Assembly (NCBI RefSeq): GCF_005145025.1
Contig: NZ_CP039695.1
Location: forward strand, 496,001-560,000
DNA: 64,000 nt
DNA from: Novosphingobium sp. EMRT-2
GTDB lineage: Bacteria; Pseudomonadota; Alphaproteobacteria; Sphingomonadales; Sphingomonadaceae
Direction of reading: 5' to 3'
The notes beneath the pieces were generated by a model, which saw only the letters and a program-made list of their open reading frames with translations, searched no databases and was not told the DNA's origin. Shown one piece after another: positions 1 through 11,116 of the stretch (its first letter is position 1; every line of letters starts with the position of its first letter). The position numbers were made by a program, and so were the translations under genes.

Positions 1-982
1 CATCGGCCGGCAGGTGCGCGGGGGTGTTGGAATAACCGACGATCTTCACGCCGTGCTTCTCCACCACCTGATCGGGCACCGATCCTTCCACGTTGCCGCC
101 CTGCGCTACGGCCAGATCGAAGATCACGCTGCCGGGGCGCATCGTGGCGATCTGCGCGTCGCTGATCAGGCGCGGCGCGGCGCGGCCAGGGATCAGCGCC
201 GTGGTGATGACGATGTCCTGCTTGGCGATATGCGCCGAAACCAGTTCGGCCTGCGCCTTCTGGTATTCCTCGCTCATTTCGGTGGCATAGCCGCCGCTGC
301 CTTCGCCCTCGATCCCCGCCACGCTTTCGACGAAGATCGGCTTCGCGCCCAGCGACTGGATCTGTTCCTTCGTGGCCGAGCGCACGTCGGTCGCCGAAAC
401 CTGCGCGCCCAAGCGGCGCGCGGTAGCGATGGCCTGAAGCCCGGCCACGCCCACACCCATGATGAACGCCTTAGCCGCGCTGACCGTGCCGGCCGCCGTC
501 ATCATCATCGGGAAGGCGCGGCCATAAAGGTCCGCCGCCACGATAACCGCCTTGTAACCGGCAAGGTTCGATTGCGAGGACAGGATGTCCATCGACTGCG
601 CGCGCGTAATGCGCGGCATGAATTCCATCGCCAGCGCTTCCAGGCCGGCGGCGGCATAGGCATCCACCCGGTCGCGCCGGCCGAACGGATCAAGCCCGGC
701 GACGATCCACGCCCCCGGCTTCACCCCGGCCAGCAGATCAGCCTCCGGCCCCTGCACGCCCAGTACGATGTCCGCGCCCTTGGCCGCGCCTTCGGCAAGC
801 ACTTCCGCCCCGGCCGCGCGATAGTCAGCGTCGGCGATCGACGCGGTCACACCCGCGCCGCTTTCGACACTGACCGCGGCGCCAAGGCCGATGAACTTCT
901 TGACCGTTTCCGGCGTCGCCGAAACCCGGCTCTCTCCCGTCGCGCGTTCCCGAAGGACGGCGATCTTTATGGTTTCGCCCAC
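1..982 (-). CDS. pntAA: NAD(P) transhydrogenase subunit alpha part 1, cut by the window edge
   Basis: Domain I of the proton-translocating transhydrogenase, the NAD(H)-binding part that passes hydride between NADH and NADP+ at the inner membrane. The reading frame is open from the window start to a GTG at 982; the C-terminus lies outside. Seen in the translation: an N-terminal MKIAVLRE-like block (here IKIAVLRERATGESR), an alanine-dehydrogenase/PNT domain, a Rossmann turn in MGVGVAGLQAIATARRLGA, and SNTPAHLPAD near the cut. The GTG sits just after the stop of the small oxidase gene, so the two are probably cotranscribed. In alphaproteobacteria the alpha subunit is usually split, so pntAB and pntB are expected to the left. 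Confidence 0.9.
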   Translation of the reverse strand, partial: MGETIKIAVLRERATGESRVSATPETVKKFIGLGAAVSVESGAGVTASIADADYRAAGAEVLAEGAAKGADIVLGVQGPEADLLAGVKPGAWIVAGLDPFGRRDRVDAYAAAGLEALAMEFMPRITRAQSMDILSSQSNLAGYKAVIVAADLYGRAFPMMMTAAGTVSAAKAFIMGVGVAGLQAIATARRLGAQVSATDVRSATKEQIQSLGAKPIFVESVAGIEGEGSGGYATEMSEEYQKAQAELVSAHIAKQDIVITTALIPGRAAPRLISDAQIATMRPGSVIFDLAVAQGGNVEGSVPDQVVEKHGVKIVGYSNTPAHLPAD

Positions 983-989
983 GCGCCGC

Positions 990-1112
990 TTACTGGATCA
1001 CCACGATAACGAACGCGACGATCAGCACGATCACCGGCACCGAAATCTTGATGAGGTTGATGAAGCCGGCATAGGTGGCCTCGGCGGCCTTCATGTCGTT
1101 CGCGGAAGTCAT
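990..1112 (-). CDS. aa3-type cytochrome c oxidase subunit IV, 40 aa
   Basis: A 40-residue protein starting MTSANDMKAAEATYAGFINL and ending in one hydrophobic helix rich in Val/Ile (about residues 20 to 39). This is the layout of the bacterial aa3-type oxidase subunit IV, a single-helix accessory subunit of the proton-pumping terminal oxidase. An AAAGAGGT ribosome binding site lies 6 nt before the ATG. It is too short for most ORF calls. Its stop is 7 nt from the GTG of pntAA, a pairing often seen in sphingomonads. Confidence 0.75.
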   Translation of the reverse strand: MTSANDMKAAEATYAGFINLIKISVPVIVLIVAFVIVVIQ

Positions 1113-1294
1113 GATCTACCTCTTTCCCCCGGCGCGTCGAAGCGCCTTCGCGGCCTCTCTAACGGCACCGTCCCGTTCGCTCAAGAACGAACCTCGTTCA
1201 TCGCGTTCCGGGCCGCTGCGTGATGGTCGCCACGCTTAACAGGGTCTTTACCCGATAGGCGTAACAGAAGCGCGGATCATTGACCGGGAAGACC

Positions 1295-2713
1295 ATGGCA
1301 GAGCCCGAAGACCGCCTTTTGATGTTGATCGATGACGAGCCGGCACAGTGCCGGCTGATCACCGCTCTTGCCGCGCGGGAAGGATGGCGCACGATCATCG
1401 CGCGCGATTCCGAAACCGCGATCGCCACCCTGGGCACGCGGCAAGGGATGCAGCTGGGCGCGATCATCCTCGACCAGTGGGTGCCGGGCGACGATGCCTG
1501 CGCGCTGATCGCCGAACTCAAGGCCCGCCGACCCGCACTGCCCATCCTGATGCTCACCACCAGTTCTTCACCCCTGCTCGCGGTGGAAGCCATGCGGGCG
1601 GGTGCCACGGATTATCTCATCAAGCCGGTCGCGCCGGATCGCTTGCTCCAGGCGCTGCGCAGCGCGACCACGCGCGAGGCGCCGGCGGTGGAACTGCAAC
1701 CGCTGACCGAAAAGATCGGCGCCGCGCTCGATTTCGATTCGATGATCGGCGCCGCACCCTCGTTCCGCGCCGCGCTCGCCGTGGCGGCCAAGGCCGCGCG
1801 CACGCAGGGCACCGTGCTGATCGAGGGCGAATCCGGTAGCGGCAAGGAAATGCTGGTGCGCGCCATGCACGCCGCCTCTCCCCGCGCCAAGACGCCGCTG
1901 CGGATCGTCAACGCCGGCGGTATTCCCGGCAACCAGATCGAATCCGTGCTGTTCGGGCATGAAAAGGGCGCGTTTCCCGGCGCGTTCGAACGGCAGGCCG
2001 GCGCGCTCCAGCATGCCGACGGCGGAACGCTGGTGATCGACGAGATCGACCGCCTCAATCCGCATGTGCAGGAACGTCTGCTGCAATTCCTCGAACGCGG
2101 CGATGTGCAGCCGATCGGCGCGCGCCACCGCTTCCGCGTGGACGTGCGACTGATCGCGTGCAGCAACAGTTCGCTGCGCGAGTTGCAGCATGTCGGGCTG
2201 TTCCGTCCCGATCTGGTCGACGTGCTCAGCACGGTGCTGGTCAGCCTGCCGCCGTTGCGCGAACGCAGCGGCGACATTCCGGCGCTGACCCGTCATTTCC
2301 TTGCCCGGATCGGCGAGCAGCCGGGCCTGCGACACCTTGGCATCACCGATGGCGCGCTGGCGCTGCTGTCGGCCTATGACTGGCCGGGCAATGTCCGCCA
2401 GTTGCAGGCCACGCTGTTCCGCGCCGCCGTGTTCTGCGACAACGAGGCGCTGACCGCGCAGGATTTCCCCAACCTCTCGCTGATGGTCGGCGAAGCGCCG
2501 CGCCACAACCCGCAGCACAGCGAGGGTGCGGGCGTCATGCTCTATGCCGCCGACGGCAACCTGCGGCCGCTGGAAGAGATCGAAGCCGACGTGATCCGCC
2601 TTGCCATCGGCCACTATCGCGGCCGCATGAGCGAGGTGGCCCGCCGGCTCGGCATCGGCCGTTCCACGCTCTATCGCAAACTGTCGGAACTGGGCATCGA
2701 CAACGCCGCGTAG
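1295..2713 (+). CDS. NtrC-family response regulator with altered sigma-54 loop
   Basis: A 472-residue regulator in three parts. A receiver domain spans residues 8 to 120, with acidic residues D13/D14, phospho-acceptor D60 and K110. An AAA+ domain spans about 150 to 380, with Walker A GESGSGKE at 178 and Walker B LVIDEID at 246. A Fis-type helix-turn-helix lies near 445 to 468 (MSEVARRLGIGRSTLYRKL). The loop that normally reads GAFTGA and contacts sigma-54 is GAFPGA at 225 to 230. The ATG at 1295 is preferred to an upstream TTG because GGGAAG lies 5 nt before it. The gene is divergent from the oxidase/pntAA genes. Target genes are unknown. Confidence 0.85.
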   Translation: MAEPEDRLLMLIDDEPAQCRLITALAAREGWRTIIARDSETAIATLGTRQGMQLGAIILDQWVPGDDACALIAELKARRPALPILMLTTSSSPLLAVEAMRAGATDYLIKPVAPDRLLQALRSATTREAPAVELQPLTEKIGAALDFDSMIGAAPSFRAALAVAAKAARTQGTVLIEGESGSGKEMLVRAMHAASPRAKTPLRIVNAGGIPGNQIESVLFGHEKGAFPGAFERQAGALQHADGGTLVIDEIDRLNPHVQERLLQFLERGDVQPIGARHRFRVDVRLIACSNSSLRELQHVGLFRPDLVDVLSTVLVSLPPLRERSGDIPALTRHFLARIGEQPGLRHLGITDGALALLSAYDWPGNVRQLQATLFRAAVFCDNEALTAQDFPNLSLMVGEAPRHNPQHSEGAGVMLYAADGNLRPLEEIEADVIRLAIGHYRGRMSEVARRLGIGRSTLYRKLSELGIDNAA

Positions 2714-2766
2714 GCTGCCTCAAGACGAGCAGGATTGCGCAGCCTCAACGTCCGCAACCATCCCGA

Positions 2767-3612
2767 TCAAGACAACGGTTCGCCTTCCAGCGTGATCCGG
2801 TGCATCTCGCGCCGGTGGCCGTGGTAATCGTTCAGGGCATAGTGCCAGGTGGCGCGGTTGTCCCAGAAGGCCATCGATCCCTCGGCCCAGACGAATTCGG
2901 TCGCGAAATCGCCTTCCACGCAGTGCTTGTAGAGTTCGGCCAGCAATTGCCGGCCCGCTTCCTCGTCACGCCCGACGACGCCGATGGTGAAGGCCGGGTT
3001 GACGTAGATCGCCTTGCGCCCGCTCAAGGGGTGCACCAGCGCGATCGGATGCGTCACGTCGGCCAGCACGTCCGCCACGGCGGCGTTGCCGAAGCGGCCC
3101 TCGCGGGTGTCGGCATTGCGCAGCTCCTCGCGCACGTTCGTGCCAAAGATGTGCTTCGCGGAGTGGACCGCGCGCACGCCCTCGATCTCGCGCTTCAGGT
3201 AGTCCGGCAGCGCGTCATAGGCCGCGTACATCGAGGCGAACAGCGTGTTTCCGCCTGATGGCGGCACTTCGCGCGCCAGCAGGATCGAGCCGAGCGCGGG
3301 CACCTCGTCGTAGCTGTGGTCGGTGTGCCAGCCACCGCCGATGTTGTCCTTCTGCGCGGCTTCCTTCACCACCAGCGCGATTTCCGGATAGGCCGGATGC
3401 GCGGCGAAGAAGCGGTTGATGTTGATTTGGCCCCAGCGCCGGGCGAAGGCGATGTGCTGGTCTTCGGTCAGATCCTGATCGCGGAAGAAAACCACGCCGT
3501 GATCGACGAACGCCTGGCGGATCGCGCCGAACTCTTCATCGCTCAGCCGCGCCAGATCGACGCCGGTGATTTCCGCGCCGAAAACGCCCGTCTGCCTGAT
3601 TTCCATTGCCAT
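2767..3612 (-). CDS. TauD/TfdA-family Fe(II)/2-oxoglutarate dioxygenase
   Basis: A 281-residue enzyme of the TauD/TfdA family, which hydroxylates substrates such as taurine, 2,4-D or other sulfonates and ethers with Fe(II), O2 and 2-oxoglutarate. The iron-binding HTD is in GGGWHTDHSYDEVPALGS. The distal His and the 2-oxoglutarate-binding Arg lie near the C-terminus (WDNRATWHYALNDYHG followed by RREMHRITL). GGGAGAGC before the ATG at 3612 sets the start; a longer frame upstream has Arg/Pro-rich shadow sequence and was not used. The substrate cannot be told from the sequence. Confidence 0.85.
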   Translation of the reverse strand: MAMEIRQTGVFGAEITGVDLARLSDEEFGAIRQAFVDHGVVFFRDQDLTEDQHIAFARRWGQININRFFAAHPAYPEIALVVKEAAQKDNIGGGWHTDHSYDEVPALGSILLAREVPPSGGNTLFASMYAAYDALPDYLKREIEGVRAVHSAKHIFGTNVREELRNADTREGRFGNAAVADVLADVTHPIALVHPLSGRKAIYVNPAFTIGVVGRDEEAGRQLLAELYKHCVEGDFATEFVWAEGSMAFWDNRATWHYALNDYHGHRREMHRITLEGEPLS

Positions 3613-3727
3613 GCCTGCTCTCCCGGGACAGCCTTGGCATTCACCATGCCAATTCTTTGCCGGCAGGCAATCGAAATTGCACCCGCTTACCGCCGGACGA
3701 TGGGGCCGGCCGGCGGCAAACCGGCGA

Positions 3728-6466
<2,739 letters not shown>

Positions 6467-6566
6467 GGAAATATCCTGAATTTGGAGAGATGTACGGGCC
6501 GCGCGCATCGCTGTGGCGTGCTGGCGCGGCGTCTGGTCGGGGAAAGCGGGTCCGAAAACGCGCGGC

Positions 6567-6833
6567 TTATTCGCGCCCGCGATCCGAAAGCAGGATGCCG
6601 CAGGTCCGCGCCAGCGCCACCGTGGGCAGGCGCAGCATCTTGCGCTGCACCGTCGAACGTTTGCGCGGGGCTTCCCCGCCCTGCCCGGCGCAGCTTTGCG
6701 CACGTGGCGCGGCAGGTGCCGCAACCGCTACCGAAACGCCCGAATCTGCCACTTCCATCCGCGACGTCGCCAGCGCGACATCGGGGAAGGAAAGCCCCGT
6801 CAACAGGGCAAGAAGGGCGAGCAGCAGGCGCAT
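6567..6833 (-). CDS. Small secreted hypothetical protein
   Basis: An 88-residue protein that begins [22 protein letters not shown], a good signal peptide with a likely cut after ALA. The mature part is rich in Ala, Arg and Ser, with two Cys and no domain I recognise. It lies 100 bp upstream of secA on the same strand. No strong ribosome binding site is visible, and a start 13 codons further upstream is also possible. Confidence 0.5.
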   Translation of the reverse strand: MRLLLALLALLTGLSFPDVALATSRMEVADSGVSVAVAAPAAPRAQSCAGQGGEAPRKRSTVQRKMLRLPTVALARTCGILLSDRGRE

Positions 6834-6906
6834 GCAGGGTTTCAGATAGTATCTCGCGCGCGATCCGTCCATGCCGAACCGGCGGGAAATGCCTCCAGCG
6901 TGAATC

Positions 6907-7410
6907 TCAGTTGCAAGTGGCGTTGGCGATGACCCGCAGCGCCGCCGCCGGATCGCCATCCGCCTGCACCCGGCAATCGCGCGACCACATCCACGGGCCG
7001 GCGCGCGGCACGATCAGCACGGGCTGGGTCTGCTCGGGGAGCACCCAGCGAATCTTGTTGCGGTAATGGCCGGCTTCCGCCTTGCCGCCGGCATCGGTCG
7101 CCGGGTTGAACCGCGCCCGCGTGGAAACCAGCCGGCAGGTGGCTTCGTCCAGCGCCGGGGAACCGCTGCCCGTCGTGACCGTGCAGCCCGTTGGCACGCC
7201 GTCCGCACCCACCGCTACGTCGAACGCGACCGCGCCTTCCGCGCCGGCGGCCAGCGCGTCCTTCGGATAGTCATCCGCCCCGATCCACGTGCCGGGGCTG
7301 TTGCTCGGCGTCGGCCCTTTGGGCGAGGCTGCCTGTGCGGCGCTCGCGCAGGCCAGGCCCGCGCAGGTAAGGGAGGTCAGGGCGGTCAGCAGCAGGGTCT
7401 TGATACGCAT
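6907..7410 (-). CDS. Secreted TonB C-terminal-like protein
   Basis: 167 residues with a signal peptide (MRIKTLLLTALTSLTCAGLA...AQA). The mature part looks like the TonB C-terminal fold: YPKDALAAGAEGAVAFDVAVGADG, then CTVTTGSGSPALDEATC and ARFNPATDAGG. No transmembrane anchor or proline-rich spacer of a true TonB is present, so it is probably a free periplasmic domain rather than an energy transducer. GGAAG precedes the ATG. Confidence 0.7.
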   Translation of the reverse strand: MRIKTLLLTALTSLTCAGLACASAAQAASPKGPTPSNSPGTWIGADDYPKDALAAGAEGAVAFDVAVGADGVPTGCTVTTGSGSPALDEATCRLVSTRARFNPATDAGGKAEAGHYRNKIRWVLPEQTQPVLIVPRAGPWMWSRDCRVQADGDPAAALRVIANATCN

Positions 7411-7532
7411 GGGCGCTTCCGTGCCCGGAATTTCCGTTCGGGTAAAGCATCAAAGAGGCCGCGCGAATGGAGCATCGAAAACACGCCCAGGCTTCTTGCG
7501 ATGCGCGTGGCGGGGAGCTAACCGCTTGCCCC

Positions 7533-8759
7533 ATGTCAGACGCCGTCTCTCCGCTCGCCAAGCCCTTCCCCGCTCTTCCGGCCATCGCCGGGGTGACGCC
7601 GCGCGTCGCCCGTGCCGGCTACAAGAACTGGGGCCGATGCGATCTGACCTATGTCGAGCTGGCGGAAGGCACGGCAGTGGCGGGCGTGTTCACCCGCAAT
7701 GTGTGTTGCTCCTCGGAAGTCGAACTCGGCCGCATCAACGTGAAGCAAGGCCTTGGCCGCGCGCTGGTGGTCAACGCCGGCAATTCCAACGCCTTCACCG
7801 GCTATCGCGGGCGCGAGGCGGTGGAGCAGATCATGGCGCAAGTGGCCGACCATCTCGGTTGCGCGAAGGAACAGGTCTTCGTCTCCTCGACCGGGGTGAT
7901 CGGCGTGCCGCTGCCCAAGGACAAGGCGCGCGCTGGCGTGGAAGCCGCGCTTACCGCACCGGAATGTTCGTGGGAGGACGCCGCGCGCACCATCGGCACG
8001 ACCGACACGTTCGCCAAGGGCGCCACCGCCACCGCGATGATCGGTGACACCACGGTCACGCTGAGCGCCATCATCAAGGGTTCAGGCATGATCGCGCCCG
8101 ACATGGCGACGATGCTGGGCTATGTCTTCACCGACGCGGCGGTGGAATCGGCCTTCCTCCAGCAGCTGCTCTCGGCGGCGAACCTCCGGACGTTCTCCTG
8201 CATCACCGTGGATAGCGACACCTCCACCAGCGATACCGTGCTGGCGTTCGCCACTGGCCAGGCCGGCAACGCGCCGCTGGCCTCGTTCGACAGCCCCGGT
8301 GCGGACGCCTTCGCCGCCGCGCTGGAGGACGTGTGCCGCCAGCTGGCGCATCTCGTCGTCAGGGACGGCGAAGGCGCGCAGAAGTTCATCACCGTGCGTG
8401 TCACTGGCGCGGTCAGCGACGAAAGCGCGCGTCGGGTGGGTCTTGCCATCGCCAATTCGCCGCTGGTCAAGACCGCCATCGCCGGCGAGGATGCCAACTG
8501 GGGCCGCGTGGTCATGGCCGTGGGCAAGGCCGGCGAACCGGCCGACCGGGACAAGCTGTCGATAGGCTTCGGCGGCATCTGGGCGGCGAAGGAAGGGCAG
8601 CCGCTTGCCGATTACGACGAAGGCCCGGTCGCCGCGCATCTCAGGGGCCGCGAGATAGGCATCGAGGTCGATCTCGGCCTGGGTGATGGCAGCGCAACGG
8701 TGTGGACCTGCGATCTCACGCACGGCTACATCTCGATCAACGCCGATTACCGGAGCTGA
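7533..8759 (+). CDS. argJ: Bifunctional ornithine acetyltransferase/N-acetylglutamate synthase
   Basis: ArgJ moves the acetyl group from N-acetylornithine to glutamate and, in bifunctional forms, also makes N-acetylglutamate from acetyl-CoA, steps in arginine synthesis. The 408-residue precursor is expected to cut itself before Thr193 in KGSGMIAPDMATMLGYV, and that Thr becomes the nucleophile. SSTGVIG near 118 to 124 and DSDTSTSDT are also conserved. The ATG at 7533 gives the family N-terminus (MSDAVSPLAKPFPALPAIAG). The next gene starts 6 nt after the stop. Confidence 0.95.
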   Translation: MSDAVSPLAKPFPALPAIAGVTPRVARAGYKNWGRCDLTYVELAEGTAVAGVFTRNVCCSSEVELGRINVKQGLGRALVVNAGNSNAFTGYRGREAVEQIMAQVADHLGCAKEQVFVSSTGVIGVPLPKDKARAGVEAALTAPECSWEDAARTIGTTDTFAKGATATAMIGDTTVTLSAIIKGSGMIAPDMATMLGYVFTDAAVESAFLQQLLSAANLRTFSCITVDSDTSTSDTVLAFATGQAGNAPLASFDSPGADAFAAALEDVCRQLAHLVVRDGEGAQKFITVRVTGAVSDESARRVGLAIANSPLVKTAIAGEDANWGRVVMAVGKAGEPADRDKLSIGFGGIWAAKEGQPLADYDEGPVAAHLRGREIGIEVDLGLGDGSATVWTCDLTHGYISINADYRS

Positions 8760-8765
8760 CCCGCG

Positions 8766-9371
8766 ATGCTCACGATCTGGGGACGGCTCAATTCGCACAA
8801 CGTCAAGAAAGTGGCCTGGGCCGCGATCGAGATGGACCTGCCGCACCGCCGGATCGACATGGGCGGTCCGTTCGGCTTCACGCCGGACTACCTCGCCAAG
8901 AACCCCAACCGGATGATCCCGACGATCGAGGACGGTGATCTGGTGCTGTGGGAATCGAACGCGATCCTGCGCTATCTGGCCGACCGCCATGCCCCGTCGT
9001 TCCGAAGCGACGATCCAGCCACGCGCGCAATGGGCGACAAGTGGATGGACTGGCAGTTCCATTTCGCCGACGCGCAGCGCGATGCGTTTCTCGGCTGTGT
9101 GCGCCAGGGCAAAGACGCCAGCGATCCGGCGGTCGCCCGATCGGCGGAAGCCTCGGGGGCGATGATGCGCATTCTCGACGCCGAACTCGCCACCCGCCCG
9201 TGGCTGTCGGGCGACCGCTTCGGCATCGCCGACATTCCGATGGGCGTCTATGCCTACACCTTCTTCAGCATCGCTGTGCCGCGCCCGGATGTGCCACATG
9301 TGGCGGAATGGTACGCCCGGCTGCGCGAACGGCCCGGCTATGCCAGCCAGGTCATGATCCCGCTGACATGA
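8766..9371 (+). CDS. Glutathione S-transferase family protein
   Basis: 201 residues with a thioredoxin-like N-terminal half (MLTIWGRLNSHNVKKVAW, then NPNRMIPTIEDGDLVLWESNAILRYLA; the cis-Pro and ESNAI motif bind glutathione) and an all-helical C-terminal half (WLSGDRFGIADIPMGVYAY). It probably conjugates or reduces small electrophiles with glutathione; the substrate is unknown. It lies between argJ and a GFA-domain gene, and its stop overlaps the next ATG as ATGA. Confidence 0.88.
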   Translation: MLTIWGRLNSHNVKKVAWAAIEMDLPHRRIDMGGPFGFTPDYLAKNPNRMIPTIEDGDLVLWESNAILRYLADRHAPSFRSDDPATRAMGDKWMDWQFHFADAQRDAFLGCVRQGKDASDPAVARSAEASGAMMRILDAELATRPWLSGDRFGIADIPMGVYAYTFFSIAVPRPDVPHVAEWYARLRERPGYASQVMIPLT

Positions 9372-9799
9372 GCGGCGACGGAAGCGGGGACTGGACCGGC
9401 GGCTGCCTGTGCGGCACGGTCCGCTACCGGTTGGCAAGCCCGCCGACCGACGCGGGCTGGTGCCATTGCCGCACCTGCCAGCTCAATTCCGGCAGCCCCG
9501 CCATGGCCTTCGCCTCGGTTCCGGCCGATGCCTTCGTGATCGAACAGGGCCTCGCGTCCATCGGGCGGGCATCGTCCAGCGAAAGCGGCGAACGCTGGTT
9601 CTGCCGCGCCTGCGGAACGCCGCTGCTGATGCGCCACAAATCCGCCGCCGCGACCGCCGATTTCAGCCTCGCCACGCTCGATCATCCCGAACGCGTCACG
9701 CCGGGCTTCCATATGTTCTACGCCAGCCGCATCCCCTGGGCGGAGCCGGCCGACGATCTTCCCCGTTACCCGCGTTCGCGCGCCGAAGGACTTTCATGA
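9368..9799 (+). CDS. GFA (glutathione-dependent formaldehyde-activating) domain protein
   Basis: 143 residues with the zinc-binding Cys pattern of the GFA/CENP-V fold: GGCLCGTVRY, then GWCHCRTCQ, then WFCRACGTPLL. Proteins of this fold bind glutathione adducts or Zn; most have no proven reaction. The start overlaps the gst stop and its own stop overlaps the next start (both ATGA), so the three genes are translationally coupled. A role in thiol or electrophile handling with the GST is an inference from position. Confidence 0.85.
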   Translation: MSGDGSGDWTGGCLCGTVRYRLASPPTDAGWCHCRTCQLNSGSPAMAFASVPADAFVIEQGLASIGRASSSESGERWFCRACGTPLLMRHKSAAATADFSLATLDHPERVTPGFHMFYASRIPWAEPADDLPRYPRSRAEGLS

Positions 9800-10611
9800 C
9801 GGAACCCGCCCTCGATACCGCCGTCGCCGCGCTGATGCGCGATACGGCGCAGCGCACGCTGCTGCGGCACTATCGCCAGCTTGCCGATCATGAGATCGTC
9901 GCCAAGGCGGCGGACGATGTCGTGACCATCGCCGATACCGAAAGCGAGGCCCTGCTGATCGAAGGGCTGGCGAAGATCCTGCCAGAAGCCGCGATCGTGG
10001 GCGAAGAGGGCAGCCATGCCGATCCGGCGCTGATGGACCGGCTGGGCGACAGCCTGTGCTGGGTGATCGACCCGCTCGACGGCACCAACAATTTCGCCGC
10101 CGGCAAGCCTCCGTTCGCGATCCTGATCGCGTTGGCGGAAAAGGGCGAGACCGTGGCGGGCTGGATCTACGATCCGCTGATCGATCGCCTGTGCATCGCC
10201 CATCGCGGCAAGGGCGCGTGGGTGGATGGCGAGCGCGTGATGGCGCAGGCGACCGGGCAGGAACCGCCGGTCGCCGCGATCTCGCTGGTGTTCGTGGACA
10301 AGGACAAGCGCGAGGCGATGCGCCAGCATATCGCACCGCACTATACGCTGGTGGACATCCCGCGCTGCGCGGCCGAGCAGTATCCGCGCATCGTGCTGGG
10401 CGTGAACGACCTGTCGATCTTCGAACGCACGCTGGCGTGGGATCACGCGGCGGGCGTGCTGTTCGTCAAAGAGGCCGGCGGCAAGGCCGCGCGGCCCGAT
10501 GGTTCGCCTTACCTGCTGGACCGGCATCTGGAGCCGGGCCTGATCGCGGCGGCAACGCCCGCGCTTTGGGATGCCATGGCGGAGAGGCTGAACACCCTGC
10601 CGGGCGGGTGA
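9796..10611 (+). CDS. Inositol monophosphatase family phosphatase, possible histidinol-phosphatase
   Basis: 271 residues of the Mg2+-dependent IMPase fold. The metal sites are visible in GEEGS, WVIDPLDGTNNFAAGKP and the late WDHAAGVLFVKEAGG. In alphaproteobacteria this family includes the HisN histidinol-phosphatase, but inositol and 3'-phosphoadenosine phosphatases look alike, so the substrate stays open. It is the last gene of the argJ-gst-GFA run and overlaps the GFA gene by ATGA. Confidence 0.85.
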   Translation: MTEPALDTAVAALMRDTAQRTLLRHYRQLADHEIVAKAADDVVTIADTESEALLIEGLAKILPEAAIVGEEGSHADPALMDRLGDSLCWVIDPLDGTNNFAAGKPPFAILIALAEKGETVAGWIYDPLIDRLCIAHRGKGAWVDGERVMAQATGQEPPVAAISLVFVDKDKREAMRQHIAPHYTLVDIPRCAAEQYPRIVLGVNDLSIFERTLAWDHAAGVLFVKEAGGKAARPDGSPYLLDRHLEPGLIAAATPALWDAMAERLNTLPGG

Positions 10612-10630
10612 GCCACCGCGCATCCGGCTT

Positions 10631-10713
10631 CGTCATTGCGAGCGCAAGCGAAGCAATCCAGAGTCCGGCGTGCCAATCTGGATTGCCACGGGGCTTCGCC
10701 CCTCGCAATGACG
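10631..10713. repeat. Imperfect palindrome, dispersed-repeat type
   Basis: The ends are perfect inverted arms CGTCATTGCGAG and CTCGCAATGACG, with further complementary pieces inside (CAATCCAGA / TCTGGATTG). It lies between the convergent IMPase and trxA genes and may act as a terminator hairpin. Palindromes with these ends are common dispersed intergenic repeats in alphaproteobacterial genomes. Confidence 0.7.
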
Positions 10714-10736
10714 ATTCAGGGCAAGGGCATTCAGCG

Positions 10737-11057
10737 TCAGAGAACGCTTTCGATCCAGCCCTTGAGCTGGCTCTTGGGCGCGGCACCCAGCTTCTGCGCC
10801 ACCGGCTTGCCATCCTTGAACAGCACCAGCAGCGGGATCGACTGCACGCCGATTTCGCCCGGAATGCCGGTGTTTTCCATGATGTCCATCTTGGCGATGG
10901 TCAGCTTGTCGCCCAGTTCCTCGGCGATCTCTTCCAGCGCCGGCGCGATCATCTTGCACGGGCCGCACCAGTCGGCCCAGAAATCGACCAGCACGGGCTT
11001 GTCGGATTCGAGAACGTCGGCGGCGAAGCTGGCGTCGGTGACGGCTTTGGTGGACAT
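10737..11057 (-). CDS. trxA: Thioredoxin
   Basis: 106 residues with the active-site WCGPC (Cys31 and Cys34) in DFWADWCGPCKMIAPALEEIA and the cis-Pro in VQSIPLLVLFKDGK. It reduces protein disulfides in the cytoplasm using thioredoxin reductase. AAGGAGTTACC precedes the ATG. It follows addA on the same strand after 59 bp and may be cotranscribed with it. Confidence 0.96.
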   Translation of the reverse strand: MSTKAVTDASFAADVLESDKPVLVDFWADWCGPCKMIAPALEEIAEELGDKLTIAKMDIMENTGIPGEIGVQSIPLLVLFKDGKPVAQKLGAAPKSQLKGWIESVL

Positions 11058-11116
11058 CGGTAACTCCTTCTGGTCTTGGCCGCCAATCTAGGCGGTCCCT
11101 GTCTTGAAACAACAGA

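Noticed and set aside
8082..9437. 451-codon minus-strand ORF
   Set aside because: Antisense to argJ and gst; no family similarity.
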